From: Ecdyonurus torrentis
Lineage: Eukaryota; Arthropoda; Insecta; Ephemeroptera; Heptageniidae
Assembly: GCA_949318235.1 (NCBI GenBank)
Contig: OX439129.1
Location: 35,315,027 to 35,379,026 of the forward strand
Length of the DNA stretch: 64,000 nt
Direction: 5' to 3'
Positions 13,630 through 25,089 of the stretch are shown one piece after another (the first letter of the stretch is position 1; the number at the start of each line of letters is the position of its first letter). The notes beneath the pieces are model-generated. The model worked only from the letters and a program-made list of their open reading frames with translations, searched no databases and was not told the DNA's origin. The position numbers and the translations under genes were made by a program.

Positions 13630-16600
13630 TCAAACTGGATTTTGGTGCTCGTTAATTTCAGAAACAATGACTGTATTTGGGGAAGGTACTGTACGTTGTC
13701 CTTTATATTTAAGTAAAAATTCAAGAACTGAAAGACGTCTTAAAGGTGGGGGTGGTGGTACTTTGGCTGCTGCTGCTTGTATTGCTTCTGCCATTTTTGC
13801 TACTGAACTTTTTCGATGAACACGAGCTGCTCTCCATTGTTGTAATGCTTCATCATAACTAGGCAGTCCAGATACTAAAGTATAATTTGGTAAGGCTTCT
13901 TCAGGTAGAGGACCATTTTCACCATTCTCACGTGCAGCTGCGGCCGCCAAGACTAAAACACAGAGAAAACACGTGTTAATATGGTCAACCACGATAATAA
14001 TAAGTAATAACCTAAATAATATAATAATAATTTATTTTATTGGAGCCACTCCAAATAGATTTATATTTACTTGAAGGTCTTTAAAGAAATTATATTGAAC
14101 TTTATGAATTGCTATATTATTGCGTATTATTATGCTTATTACCTTATTTATTATTACAATGAAATATTATGTAGAAGTAAGTAATTTATTACTTGTGTTT
14201 CATTAAAATTATATAAATAAGCAAAATTATACCAAAAGAGAGCAGTATAATATACGTACTTCTTATAGACATAAACTTATAAGCATATGTTATTAATATA
14301 ACAAAAATAAAGAAATAAAAGTTGTAATCTGCAATAATTAATGATTATATATAATTATTATGCAGGTATAATGTTCCAAGATTATAATTCCAATTATTAC
14401 ATAATATATTTTTTAACTCGACTATGAATAAAATTATGGAACACTTCACAATAAAAATGTTTTACTCAACAACTACAGTAATTACAATAATTGCAAATAA
14501 ATTACTGTGATTGGGTTTAATTATAATTGTAAAAAACTTTTCACTATTAAAGTTAAGTTGATATTTTACCATTTAAAAGAGCTAATGTTTATGCATTTTA
14601 ATTTCTTTACTTAAAATATTCCACACTGGAGACCTGTTGTTATGTAGCAAGAGAAAAATAATTTTTAAAAAAATATGTAAATTACAAAAAACTTTGATTT
14701 TTATCAAGTGTCCTTGCACAATATAATTTTTTGTTATTCATAATTGATCTTATTATACATTTCAACTAATGTCAATTATTTGTAAAATAAGCTTTATCAA
14801 TATATCTATTAAACATTAGGACATAGTAAAAAATTGAACAGTTAAATGAATATTATTTTAGAAAATTTTATGTTTTAACGATTAGTAGATTAAAAAGATA
14901 CACAATTTGGTGAGTTTATCTACAATTTTTTGCAAGTTGTCAAAGTTAAAAAAAAAAGTGAAACAAATACTAGATCATTTTTATTTCTGAGTGCATTACA
15001 TTCTTGTAATGATAACATTGAATTCTGCTAATTAACGCGTACTAAGCGCAATCTGAATTAATTTCTCTTTACTGGCGGTATCCGCTTCTATACAACGAAC
15101 TGTTATTACGATAACAATTTTTTATCAAATTAATTCTGAAGAACTTTGTTAGTATTATAGGCAGGAAAAAGCAAATACGTTGCAATTATTTTTAAGTTTA
15201 TCTTTGGAGCAAGACAAAAACATGTTTCTTCAAAAGTTCTGATTAAAAAATTAATTGATATACAGAACAGTATTTCCTGTATATATAAGGTCGTGCTACT
15301 CGTTTTATTTTGGGTTATTCAAAGTTTTCTAAGTGTGAAAACAGTATTATAAGACTATCAAAGTGTAAATTGCAAAGTATCACTGATCTTTGGAAAAACA
15401 TTGATATCAAATTCTTATCATCTTGCTTTTCAAATAAATATGACCTTAATGTTTTTGATATAAATAAATTATGTATTAAAGAAAGGCGCTCTGGCTTATA
15501 CGTGGTAGTGCTATTACATTGGATTGTCCAAGGGGCGACTCTGCTTACACAAATTCATTTTTCCCCCGAGTTGTTTCCTTATATAACGCTTTGCCAGTGA
15601 TGGCTAGAACCCCTCTTCCATTGTAATTGTCACTTGTTTATTTTTGTTAATATATGTATTTTATGTTATTTATTGACGAAGCAGTTTTTCTGATAAAGGT
15701 TTGAGATCACTTACAATGTATAGGCATTTTGCCTTTTTCTCATCACCCGTTGGGTTACATTTACTTTTATTTTTGTCTCTTTTTTTATATATATAATGTA
15801 CTTTCTCATTTTAAACCCAATAAAGAACTATTATTATTATTATTATATATAATATAATACAGTATTATGTTTCGAATGTTTAATTTCGAGCGAGGTTGCA
15901 TGATGATAACAAAAATAATAATAATAATAAAAGCTTTCTTGTTGAAATTTTTTGTCTTTTTGTAAAAAAGACACTGGGCTTTACGCTCGCTGTAGTCATT
16001 ATTTTTTTGAAATATAACACTAATAAAATAATATAGTCACTTTTAACATAAAATTAAAAATACCCAATTCACAGTTTTTAAAATTTACATAGCTATGTTA
16101 TTCTCACAAAATGTTTTCGTAGACTAGACTATATTTTATATAAAAATGATATTATACAGTAATACACAGTATTATATTATGTCAGTCTGCCTCCTCCAGA
16201 ACATGGTGTGTTCTGAGGAAGAAGACAGACAATATTATTATATAAATAGCTAAGTAACATAAAAAAAATTGTGCATTTAGTGTTTTTAATTTTATATAAA
16301 AAGTGAATATTATTTTTTTAGTGTTATTTCAAAATAATAAAAATAGCTAAAAGTGTAAAACCCAGTGTCTTCACAGAAGGTAAGACAAAAATTTTCATCA
16401 AGAAAAGATTTTTATCATTATGTTATATAATTTACAAAATGCACAACTTTAAATGTTGTATTAGTTTTAATTTAAGGATAGTTAAAAATATTTTTAGATT
16501 TCATTGAAAGACGAGTTAAAAATATTGTTAGTATAAATTTACTTTATAAAGCTGAAACAAGTTGTATTTTAAAATTAATTAAATAAATTATATAAAATAT

Positions 16601-17210
16601 TGATTCCATTTTTCAATGTGTGATACCATGAAACCATGCTTTTTTTCCCTGCAGTTTTATATTAATATGTTGTCACGAGGTTACACACAAACCTTGTTCG
16701 GCTACAGTTGTTTATTGTTTTGTTTTTTTCTCGCACCGGATCAATGGCTTTTACGTGTAGTTATAATAATGTTTAGTAAAATCAATTTCATGTTTCTGCA
16801 ATTATATTAATATTTTGTAAATGTATTCATGCTGAACAAATAATGTAATTTCACATGATGCATTTTTCTCTTCGTATAAATTAAATATAATATATAAATT
16901 ATTCATATAATTCACAGAAAAAAACAAACAAATTCAGTAGTGCATAGATAACTCGCAGAACGAATTATATTTTTTTAAATTAAATTTTATTATATTGAAA
17001 TATCAGTTGCGTAAACATTTGAAAATTTCATAATTCCTTAACAGACTTTTTACTTTAAGTGCTGGTTATACAAATAAGGAACAATTAAAATATTTAATTT
17101 TACTTATTTTAGCGGCTGCTTAAAATTCTTTAAAATCATCACAAATCAAAATCATGAAGTTTGTATTTGTGTTATCGGATATGCAATTTCCGTTGATATA
17201 TTCTATATCA

Positions 17211-17249
<39 letters not shown>

Positions 17250-17633
17250 ATAAACACTATAACATTGAAATTTTATGCTCAAGCGTACATAAATATTTTT
17301 TATCGTTTTGATATTTGTTGTAGCCACACGTGGTTCAGACTCCTGCATTACTGCTGATGTAATATTTATGTTGTATGTGCTGTATACGTACACTGATAGC
17401 CTTGATATGCACTTAGCTGCGCTGAGGTAATCTACTCTCCTTGCTTTTGTATATAAATAAAAATAACATTGACTCATGTGAACCAAGATTTTTTATTTTT
17501 AATTGAAAAATATTACACTTAAGTTCGCAACTTTTCGCTTTCTTATAATAAATTAAAATAAAATTTAAAAAAATTTAACATTTAAAATGTTGATTAAAAT
17601 TATTATTAAAGACAGTATTAATTTTTCCCTGCA

Positions 17634-17732
<99 letters not shown>

Positions 17733-20700
17733 TATATATATATATTAGTTATTAAATATAAAATTAAACAAACTTATCATTTTAAGTTAACGTGGACGCT
17801 GTTAAATTGGTCAATACTGCAGAATCAATTAAATTTTTACTGATTTATATAAATTTCAATTATCATTTATTAGATTTGTTATAGTTTATAATACATATTA
17901 TGTAGCCCAATGAGGGAGATGAATATTTTTAGGGGGTTATTTTATTTCATATTCTAAGAGGAGACATATTGTCCTGGATGGATTGATACGCAAATTTACT
18001 AATTTTTGAGTTCATTAAATATTTTTAATTAATTTTTGAAAATTAAAAAATGACGTCACGGTTACTTATGCATGTGGACATAGGAAAAAGTTACCGACCG
18101 TGACGTCATTTCGGAACTTTAAAAAATTAAATAAAAATACTTAATGAACTCAATTCACATATATTATCTATCGATTCAGGACGATAGCCTTTTATAACAT
18201 GCAATAACATTACCCCTCCTTTTTTCCCATTATCGTGATTTTTCACCGTAAATTACATATTATTGTATTTCGTATTATTATGGTTTGCTTTTACTGATAA
18301 GCGTGTGAATGAGCTACATGCTGGTGTTGAGACCATCACCTTGCCCGCCCGCACTCACTCACTCACACGAGCAGAGCAAAGCAGAGGGAACTCACACCTC
18401 AAGGTTCTCAATCTCAAGGTCTTCACATAGACGCATGGACCAACTTGTCTTAAGATTCAATCACAGTTTGAACCTTATGATATTAGGAACTACATTAAAT
18501 TAAATAAAATTACAACTTTATTTATTACATTCTTTATTATTTTCAATTTAAAATTTATGCAGAATAAAACCTTGTTTATTATAACATTATATTATATATC
18601 ATTTTATCAATGAGCTTTACGGTTTAGTATAATAACGTATATTGTAATTATTATAAATCTGCCTAAGGACTTTTGTTTAACCTTTACTATTATTATTAAA
18701 ATCGGCGAGATATTGTGGGTTGGATAATTTATGATTCAAAATTGAAAACTACTTAAAAAAAAAGGTTGTAGATTGAAAACTGATAAAGAAAATAAAAAGA
18801 AATAGAAAATCATTGAATTGAATTGATTTTAAAATTTTGTTTGTAATTAAAAATTTGTTGATTTATAATTTGTGGTAGCTATTTTATGAAATAAATATTT
18901 AAAGTATCACGTTTTTAATGTTTCGACTCGAAACTTTCGAGAGACTTATTATTATTTTTTTTTTGTTATGTATACACATATTATGTTTAATTATTATAAA
19001 GTATACCCACGCAATTATACAAAAGATCATAGAAATTATTTATCTCATTATATTGAATATTAAATATTTAATGATTACAAAATGCATTTCTTATACGGTA
19101 CTGCTTTCACAAATGGACCTAAAATTCAACGTAAATCGACATATTTTCAAATTTTATTGTCACAATAATCACAATTTAAAATACGATGACTTCGGTATCA
19201 TTCACATAGGTCCTTTCTGTGGTTGTTTGCAGATTTATAATAATCTGCCAACTTATATTTAAGAGAAATTGAAGACCGTATTTTGTTTAAAAAATCATTG
19301 AAAACACTACTGTTAAACAAGCAATATTATTCTATTGATGAGTTTATGAAAGATAATGAATCAGAATAAACAATGCATTTATAGTCATGATTTAATTTTT
19401 TTTTTTTTTTTTTTTGGCTTCATATATGTATAAATATGTTTTTGTGACATATTGATATCTGTGTTATAATTGTGTACTTTTGACTATCATTTCTAATTGT
19501 ATCAACTGATACAATAACCTAAGCCGATATGCTTTTTTGTATATTGTGATTGTAGGATGAAAGAAATGAATAAATATATTTTGAATTTTGATTTTGAATT
19601 TTTGACGTCCATCGGCATCCATCAACGCGAGAGGAAGACTAAAATTTTTTAGAGGTTATATAATTTTATTGCATTCTAAAAGAGGGGATTGTCCTGAATC
19701 TATAGATATGCGACTTTCTAAGGTTTTTCCAAGTCTACGAGGTTACTTTTTCCTATACCCACATGCAGCCTGCAGTTGCTGTGTTCTTTCCTAATTGGAA
19801 TTGTGAAGTGAGCTCCATAAGAATGCATGTTATTTTGATCAAATAGTTAACAGTTCCACGGCTTGTGACGTCATTTCGCAACTTTCAAAAATTAATATTA
19901 AAATACTTAATGAACTCAAAAATTAGAAATTGACATACGTATCGATAAGGACAATGTGTTAGAATATGTAATATAATGAGTCCATAAATTTTCTTGTAGT
20001 CCTCCTCATTGTTGAAACATAATGAACATTTAATAATTCATAAATATGCACCCCATTACAATTTTAAATTTTATACTTATAAATTATATTTTAACTTTTA
20101 AAAAATATATAAAATATGTTTGTCAAAAAATAAAATAGATCGAAACATAAAAAATATTAAATTTTAAAAAAATCTATTTTATGTCTCTTATTAATTCTTG
20201 CAACAAAATAATTAAAATAATAATAAATTGATAAATCTTGTCAAGAGAAGTGGAGACTATAATAAATAAATCAATGCATTGTCAATCTTATAATTTTACT
20301 ATCACTTTTACGGTTGATTTTCATTACATGAACTACTGTATGTATACTTTTTTTTTTTTTTTTATCAATATTGGCCTTATTTTTTTAACATTTATTAAGT
20401 GGAAAATAATATTTTGTTTTTCATTGTTTATTTATGTCATTGAACTTAAAAATTAAATTTTTATCTTTAAAAAGTATTGGATACTTTTTAATTAAAAATA
20501 ACATTAAAAATTATATTTACTTTATTGAAAGATAGTATGTAACAAATTTTGTTGAACTGAGTGTCAATGATGTCTTTTATTATTAGTATGATTATTTTTT
20601 GTTGCATCAAGGGAAAACCAATTAAAGATCGTGCATCGCCTAAGTATTTGGGCGTGAACAAGTTATAAAATGACGTGTTATAACAATTGTAAATCCCCCA

Positions 20701-22557
20701 AAACACCTACTGCAATGTCATATAGGTACTCATATTGCAAAAATATACTAAATTAAAAATTGTGAATAACTTTACAAGGTTAGATATTTCATGATTCTGT
20801 CAGTATAATTATGTAGATTTTAGATGAATAACAAAACATTCATGTCATGCAATTACAATTGGGTATAATTATATAAAATATATATAAAAAAAATAAAACA
20901 CTTTAAATATATCGTAGCTCTGGAAAACTATATTTTTCAATGCTATATATATTTTTCATAATTAAAAGTCTCATTAACTATTCTAAAAACCTTAACATTG
21001 AAATTTTGATCTTGATAAAAACATGAGTCTCTACTTTCTATTAAAATTTCAGAATAACTTACTATGTTCTACCTATATTTACAAGTATATTCACACATCT
21101 ATACTAATTAACTACGGAGCAAACCGTTTTGCATGTGTTCATTAGAAACGCGCTGATACAATATCCAAATATTTATACAAAATATACGTGCATATGCATA
21201 AATATTCTTTAAATTTATATTTTAATTTAATTAAGTTATGTTTACCAGGGAATGTTGTTAACAATCCAGGAAATGTATTTCTTATTATTCTTATATAAGG
21301 ATTGTATTTAGATGACTTGCATGAACTCAAAAATATATAACAAGAAAACTTTGAAACTTTATGATGCCATTAGAAAAAGTTAATAGTAGCATCAGCTACC
21401 TACAGTATATAAAATTTTCAGATCCATGACCATAAAATAAGAGAGCAAATAATAAAAAAAAAATATATATATATAGCATGGTAACCCCCTAAATTTTTTA
21501 CATTATTTTTGCATTCTCTGCAAAATTTCAGATTTTTCTTTCTTTACAAATTAAAAAAAAAAAAAAAAAAACTAAATTTTCTTTATTTTTACTCTCCTTA
21601 CAATCACTGCTATCCTTACAACTTTTTAGTCTAGTCCCACAATAGCTGATTTCCCGCCTTAATGCTTAAATAAAATATTAATACCCAGCACTAATTGTAT
21701 ATATTTGCATTTTTATAATTGATCATCCTTGTATATGTTTAGAAAATAATTTCTATACCATTATCAAAAAGTCCTCAAGTTCAAACTCAGAAAACACATT
21801 TGTAACACTTAATATATAATATATGCCCTAATATCTTTTATTTTTAAATTATTTATTACATGCATTAATTTAATAAATACTAGAAGTATTATTTATATTT
21901 AAAAAATAAATTATGTGCTAATAAAAGGTGCTAAAAAAATATATAAACAATAATAAAAATATATATGATAAAACAAATAAAATGAAAAATTATCGCATGA
22001 ATATATTTTAACTAAAATGTATTACCAATGTATTATTAAAATGTATTTTTAGCTCTATATAAATAAATTTTTATTAAATATTAAGAGAATATATTCCTAA
22101 TAAATTGTATTATGACTGAAATTGTTATGAAATATATTGTATTCCTGTATTTTTTTGTAATCAACATGTACCAATTGGTATTTTGATCAATAAATAAACT
22201 GAAACTGAAACTAGTAGGATAATTAATAATTATTTTGTTAAATTTTTATAGTTACACAACAAATATCTTAATTTTTTATACATTACCTCCTCTTTTCCAT
22301 TCTTGAAATCTATGATACAGCATACATGAACACATGCAGCAAAGACAACTGAACACCATTAAAGTTAATACAACTCCTACCCATACATCAGCTAAAAATT
22401 GATCATAGTCACTTGGTGGTAGAGGAATTCCACCTTCTCCAGTTCCTGAACCTACAGAACGAGCACTTACACCACCTCCAAGAAATCTATCACTTCCTCC
22501 TGGACTTAAAACAACCCCAGGAGACCACCCTGAGGCTTCCATTCGACCAGGAATCAT
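13630..22557 (-). CDS. Commissureless-like single-pass membrane protein, 2 exons, 197 aa
   Basis: Exon 1 is 22557-22287 and exon 2 is 13952-13630. The phase-1 join makes Val91 and keeps frame across an 8.3 kb intron. The N-terminal 58 residues are Gly/Ser/Pro-rich with no signal peptide. Residues about 59-81 form one very hydrophobic, Cys-rich membrane segment ([15 protein letters not shown]). The cytoplasmic tail carries LPNY (111-114) and LPSYDEAL (120-127), then an Ala-rich stretch, a PPPPP run and a conserved-looking basic C-terminus. In Drosophila, Commissureless uses a paired PY/LPSY motif to divert Robo receptors to endosomes and bind Nedd4-type ligases, which controls midline crossing of axons. 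The paired motifs and topology support family membership. Which paralogue it matches (comm, comm2, comm3) cannot be decided, and the protein is shorter than fly Comm (about 370 aa). AATAAA-type signals lie on the minus strand near 13366. Confidence 0.75.
15300..15850 (+). pseudogene. 3' end of a LINE (non-LTR retrotransposon), degenerate
   Basis: From about 15507 the frame reads [20 protein letters not shown] then [10 protein letters not shown], the form of the extreme C-terminus of reverse transcriptases in Jockey/CR1-like LINEs (FFPR...LWNxLP). A 3' UTR of about 220 bp follows, ending AATAAAGAACT and an (ATT)n tail at 15824-15845. Upstream of 15480 the frame is broken. A typical 5'-truncated insertion in the Commissureless-like gene intron. 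Confidence 0.7.
15968..16377. mobile_element. Long-TIR MITE with AAGACACTGGG ends
   Basis: AAGACACTGGGCTTTAC at the left and the complement of GTAAAACCCAGTGTCTT at the right begin inverted arms that stay alignable for about 100 bp each. A second hairpin (GTCTGCCTCCTCC with GAGGAAGAAGACAGAC) marks the centre. In the Commissureless-like gene intron. Confidence 0.8.
17634..17755. repeat. (AT)n microsatellite, lightly interrupted
   Basis: TA repeats with interruptions at ACA and AAAAA, in the intron of the Commissureless-like gene. A poly(T) run at 17213-17244 precedes it. Confidence 0.98.
17927..18228. mobile_element. MITE with AGGACA/TGTCCT ends, intact copy
   Basis: The left end TTCTAAGAGGAGACATATTG resembles the complement of the right end. 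The inner part is a long inverted repeat whose arms each carry TGACGTCA (18051-18058, 18101-18108) and TTTTTAATTAA. In the intron of the Commissureless-like gene. Confidence 0.75.
19090..19602 (+). pseudogene. 3' end of a second LINE, degenerate
   Basis: Broken frames contain NLPTYI-like and [19 protein letters not shown], ending at a stop near 19370; this resembles the last residues of LINE reverse transcriptases. A poly(T) tract is followed by AATAAATATATTTTGAA and (ATTTTGA)n, a typical LINE tail. No upstream reverse transcriptase core is present. Confidence 0.65.
19645..19986. mobile_element. Same MITE family, copy interrupted by another MITE
   Basis: Matches 17927-18228 at both ends (TTCTAAAAGAGGGG, then ACTTAATGAACTCAAAAATT and AAGGACAATGTGTTAGAAT). 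The middle is displaced by an insert at about 19778-19860. One TGACGTCA remains (19866-19873). Confidence 0.75.
19778..19860. mobile_element. Nested MITE fragment (GAGCTCCATAAGAATGCATG family)
   Basis: Contains GAGCTCCATAAGAATGCATG followed by TTATTTTGATCAAATA, as does 23058-23182. It lies within the MITE at 19645-19986. Confidence 0.7.
22080..22214 (+). repeat. Possible retroelement 3' tail with (GAAACT)n
   Basis: The segment ends TTGATCAATAAATAAACTGA plus two GAAACT units, the layout of a short retroelement tail. No coding remnant is seen, so this is tentative. Confidence 0.35.
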
Positions 22558-22679
22558 AATATCACACTTATTTTATATACTATATGAAAATATTAATAAT
22601 TTTTTTGAAGGTTTAAGTTATTACATGTTGCGTCATTGGAGTACAAAAAAATAAATGAATGTATTTAATGCTATACAAA

Positions 22680-22875
22680 AAGTTGAGTTAAGGCCGGTAT
22701 AATTTTATGTGACACTGAACGTTTTTCACTATTATACTCGCTACTCGCCGCTTCAGCGCAGACTGATCGCCGTCTATGTATTATAACTTTGCTACACAGG
22801 CTGGAGAAAATATAATGCTGTTGCGCGCGACCGCGACCTTGTGTAATTATATCTTCCTTTTTTCCATAAATTGAT
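22680..22875 (-). promoter_or_regulatory. Candidate promoter and 5' UTR of the Commissureless-like gene
   Basis: This block is unusually GC-rich for the window (GCGGCGAG, GTCGCGGTCGCGCGC on the minus strand) and lies 120-320 bp upstream of the start codon. On the minus strand it holds GATCAGTCTGCG near 22768 and GTTCAGTGTC near 22716, both TCAGT initiator-like. No TATA box is placed correctly. Confidence 0.4.
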
Positions 22876-23057
22876 CGAACTAATAATAACAAATCTACCA
22901 ATTCCTTGAAACTTATTGATTAGGAAGTGATTAATATTAATAATTATTTTAATATTAGTAAATTGTTTTTAATTGTATTTGATATCGCCTTGATATAATA
23001 CGCGCAACTATAATAATTTTGCGTTTATTTGACCCCCGTAAGTTATTGCAACCAGTT

Positions 23058-23182
23058 ATGCTGGGTATTCACATGGTGTTTTTTCTAATTGGAATTATTT
23101 GAGCTCCATAAGAATGCATGTTATTTTGATCAAATAATTAACAATTCCAATTACAAGAAGCTTGATGTGAGCACAGCATTTT
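23058..23182. mobile_element. MITE of the GAGCTCCATAAGAATGCATG family
   Basis: Imperfect ends ATGCTGGGTATTCACAT and ATGTGAGCACAGCAT are inverted repeats. AATTGGAATT and AATTCCAATT pair inside. Complete version of the insert at 19778-19860. Confidence 0.75.
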
Positions 23183-23649
23183 TGTTAATTGTGTTGTTGT
23201 AACGATGAAATTAACAGATTTAACATTAAATGATTGCATTTTTACAGGGTCGATAATGTATTACGTAATTTATATTTTTATTACTTTTTTTAAAATTTAC
23301 GTATATTTATTTCATAAATATTGCTACGTGTAAACAGACCTTTATATAAAATAGAGAGAGGTTTTGGTCTCTGTAATATATAAATCTACATTGTCGCTTA
23401 ATTGCTATTATATATACAACAAAATACAACAAATTTAAATTAGTTTGAAAATCTGAATAAAATATATAAATATTTGAAAATTAAATATTTATAAATTTAT
23501 CTACAACTCCCACGTATGATATGGATCTATACTAAAATGAACGAACGTAGCAAAATCCTTACAGTGTGTGGGTAGTATACGCACTCAGTTTTCATATTAA
23601 GTTTTTTTTTTTTTTTTTTAATATAATTACGTCATTGCGTACATACATA

Positions 23650-23798
23650 TACTCGACTCAAAAAACCTGAGTTACCTGCCGTTCGACCTTTTACAGTATC
23701 GCCCAGCCGCCCCCTGTCTCCTCAAATGTGATAATGGGCGATACTTTAGGCATGCCCGATTTAAATCGACTGAGGTTTTTTGAGTCAAGTATATATAG
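23650..23798. repeat. Foldback element with ACTCGACTCAAAAAACC ends
   Basis: ATACTCGACTCAAAAAACCT on the left pairs with GAGGTTTTTTGAGTCAAGTAT on the right, with GTATCGCCC and GGGCGATAC pairing inside. It is about 0.75 kb upstream of the putative start region of the Commissureless-like gene. Confidence 0.8.
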
Positions 23799-24915
23799 CA
23801 AATGATTTTCCTTTCCCGAATAAAGCAACAAACATCTTTATTCTCTGTATACTTTTTAGTGAGTTTTTACTTCAGATTTTAGTATCGATCGAAAACCAAT
23901 TCTATATTGAGAAATATAATAAATTTAATATAATATATAACTAAAAAAAAAAAAAAAAAATGATAAACACACAACAAACATATTAGATCTTGTTCTAATG
24001 ATGGATATATTCCTAAAAAAGAACAGTTTTCAATTATACACTTTAAGAATAAATTTCTTAATTTATGCTGCGTTTATGTCTATATATCATAAATGTTTCT
24101 ACCTTGGAACAGCATAAATAATTATACTGTATATATTATTTATGTAATAGCATAAATTATGTTGTACTGCAAGAATATTTCTGAAAATAAGCTAATATAT
24201 AAATTTTTATATTTCGTATTTATATTTATCCGTGCGCAGTTAATCAAACTCATTAAAAACTTAACATAGAAAATAATTATTACGATATAGATATAAAATA
24301 TTGCAATTAAAAGTTTAACTGTGTCAGTGATAAAACTTAATCCCACCTTATTGACACGGACCTGCGAGTTCATGCAATAACAATGCTTGACAATGATTAA
24401 CACCGTAATGAGCTAGTCTAAGAAATATAGGGTATTATACTAATTATCTTACAAGTCATGATAAAGAACGCTTATGTCATCGAATAATTATAATCAGCAT
24501 CTTCATTGTACATACAAAAACTTTTATTTCAAAATGCATACAAAAAACAAACCATCAAATTTCTAATTTTCATGCAAGTCTTACGACATTTTATTTAAAA
24601 TTTTAATTCTATAGTTATCATTATTAGAATACTTAATATGTATATATAAAAAAGTGATTTATTACCAACAATTACGTGCTCATATTACAATTTTAATATA
24701 TAATTAGTTTGTGGTATATTAAATGATTAATTAGGTGCACAAAGCGCAAACTTATGTGTATTATTATTATTATTTTCTTACGAATAATTTATCAAAATAG
24801 TATCAACTAAATACAAAATAGTTTTTTAAAAAAACATCAAAGTTAATTAACAATTGAATAAGAAGGTGTTTATATTAATATAATACACAGATGTGAAATA
24901 TTTAACTAAAAAAGT

Positions 24916-24921
24916 TTTATT
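24916..24921 (-). terminator. Candidate polyadenylation signal of CFAP157
   Basis: AATAAA on the minus strand, about 170 nt after the CFAP157 stop codon. Confidence 0.4.
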
Positions 24922-25089
24922 CTTGCATATAGGGTGGATAGTAATAATTTATCAAAGTTTTTTTTATTTTGTTCATTATTCATCATCCATATACAGCTCA
25001 TGTTAGTTTCTTGTCAAAATATAAGGAAACGTACAATTTGAAAGAAAAATCACGTTCACGTTAAATAAAATCGATGTAAAAAGGCTCGT

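Larger units (their letters stand above)
13953..22286. other. Intron of the Commissureless-like gene, 8.3 kb
   Basis: Carries two LINE 3' ends, a possible third tail, the long-TIR MITE, two MITEs with AGGACA ends (one with a nested MITE), and (AT)n. A GC-richer 18310-18440 segment has CACTCACTCACTCACACGAG. No extra coding exon is needed, because the flanking exons join in frame. Confidence 0.6.
22876..25089. other. Intergenic, upstream of the Commissureless-like gene
   Basis: Two foldback/MITE elements (23058-23182 and 23650-23798), short homopolymers and AT-rich DNA. Nothing coding is supported. Confidence 0.6.
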
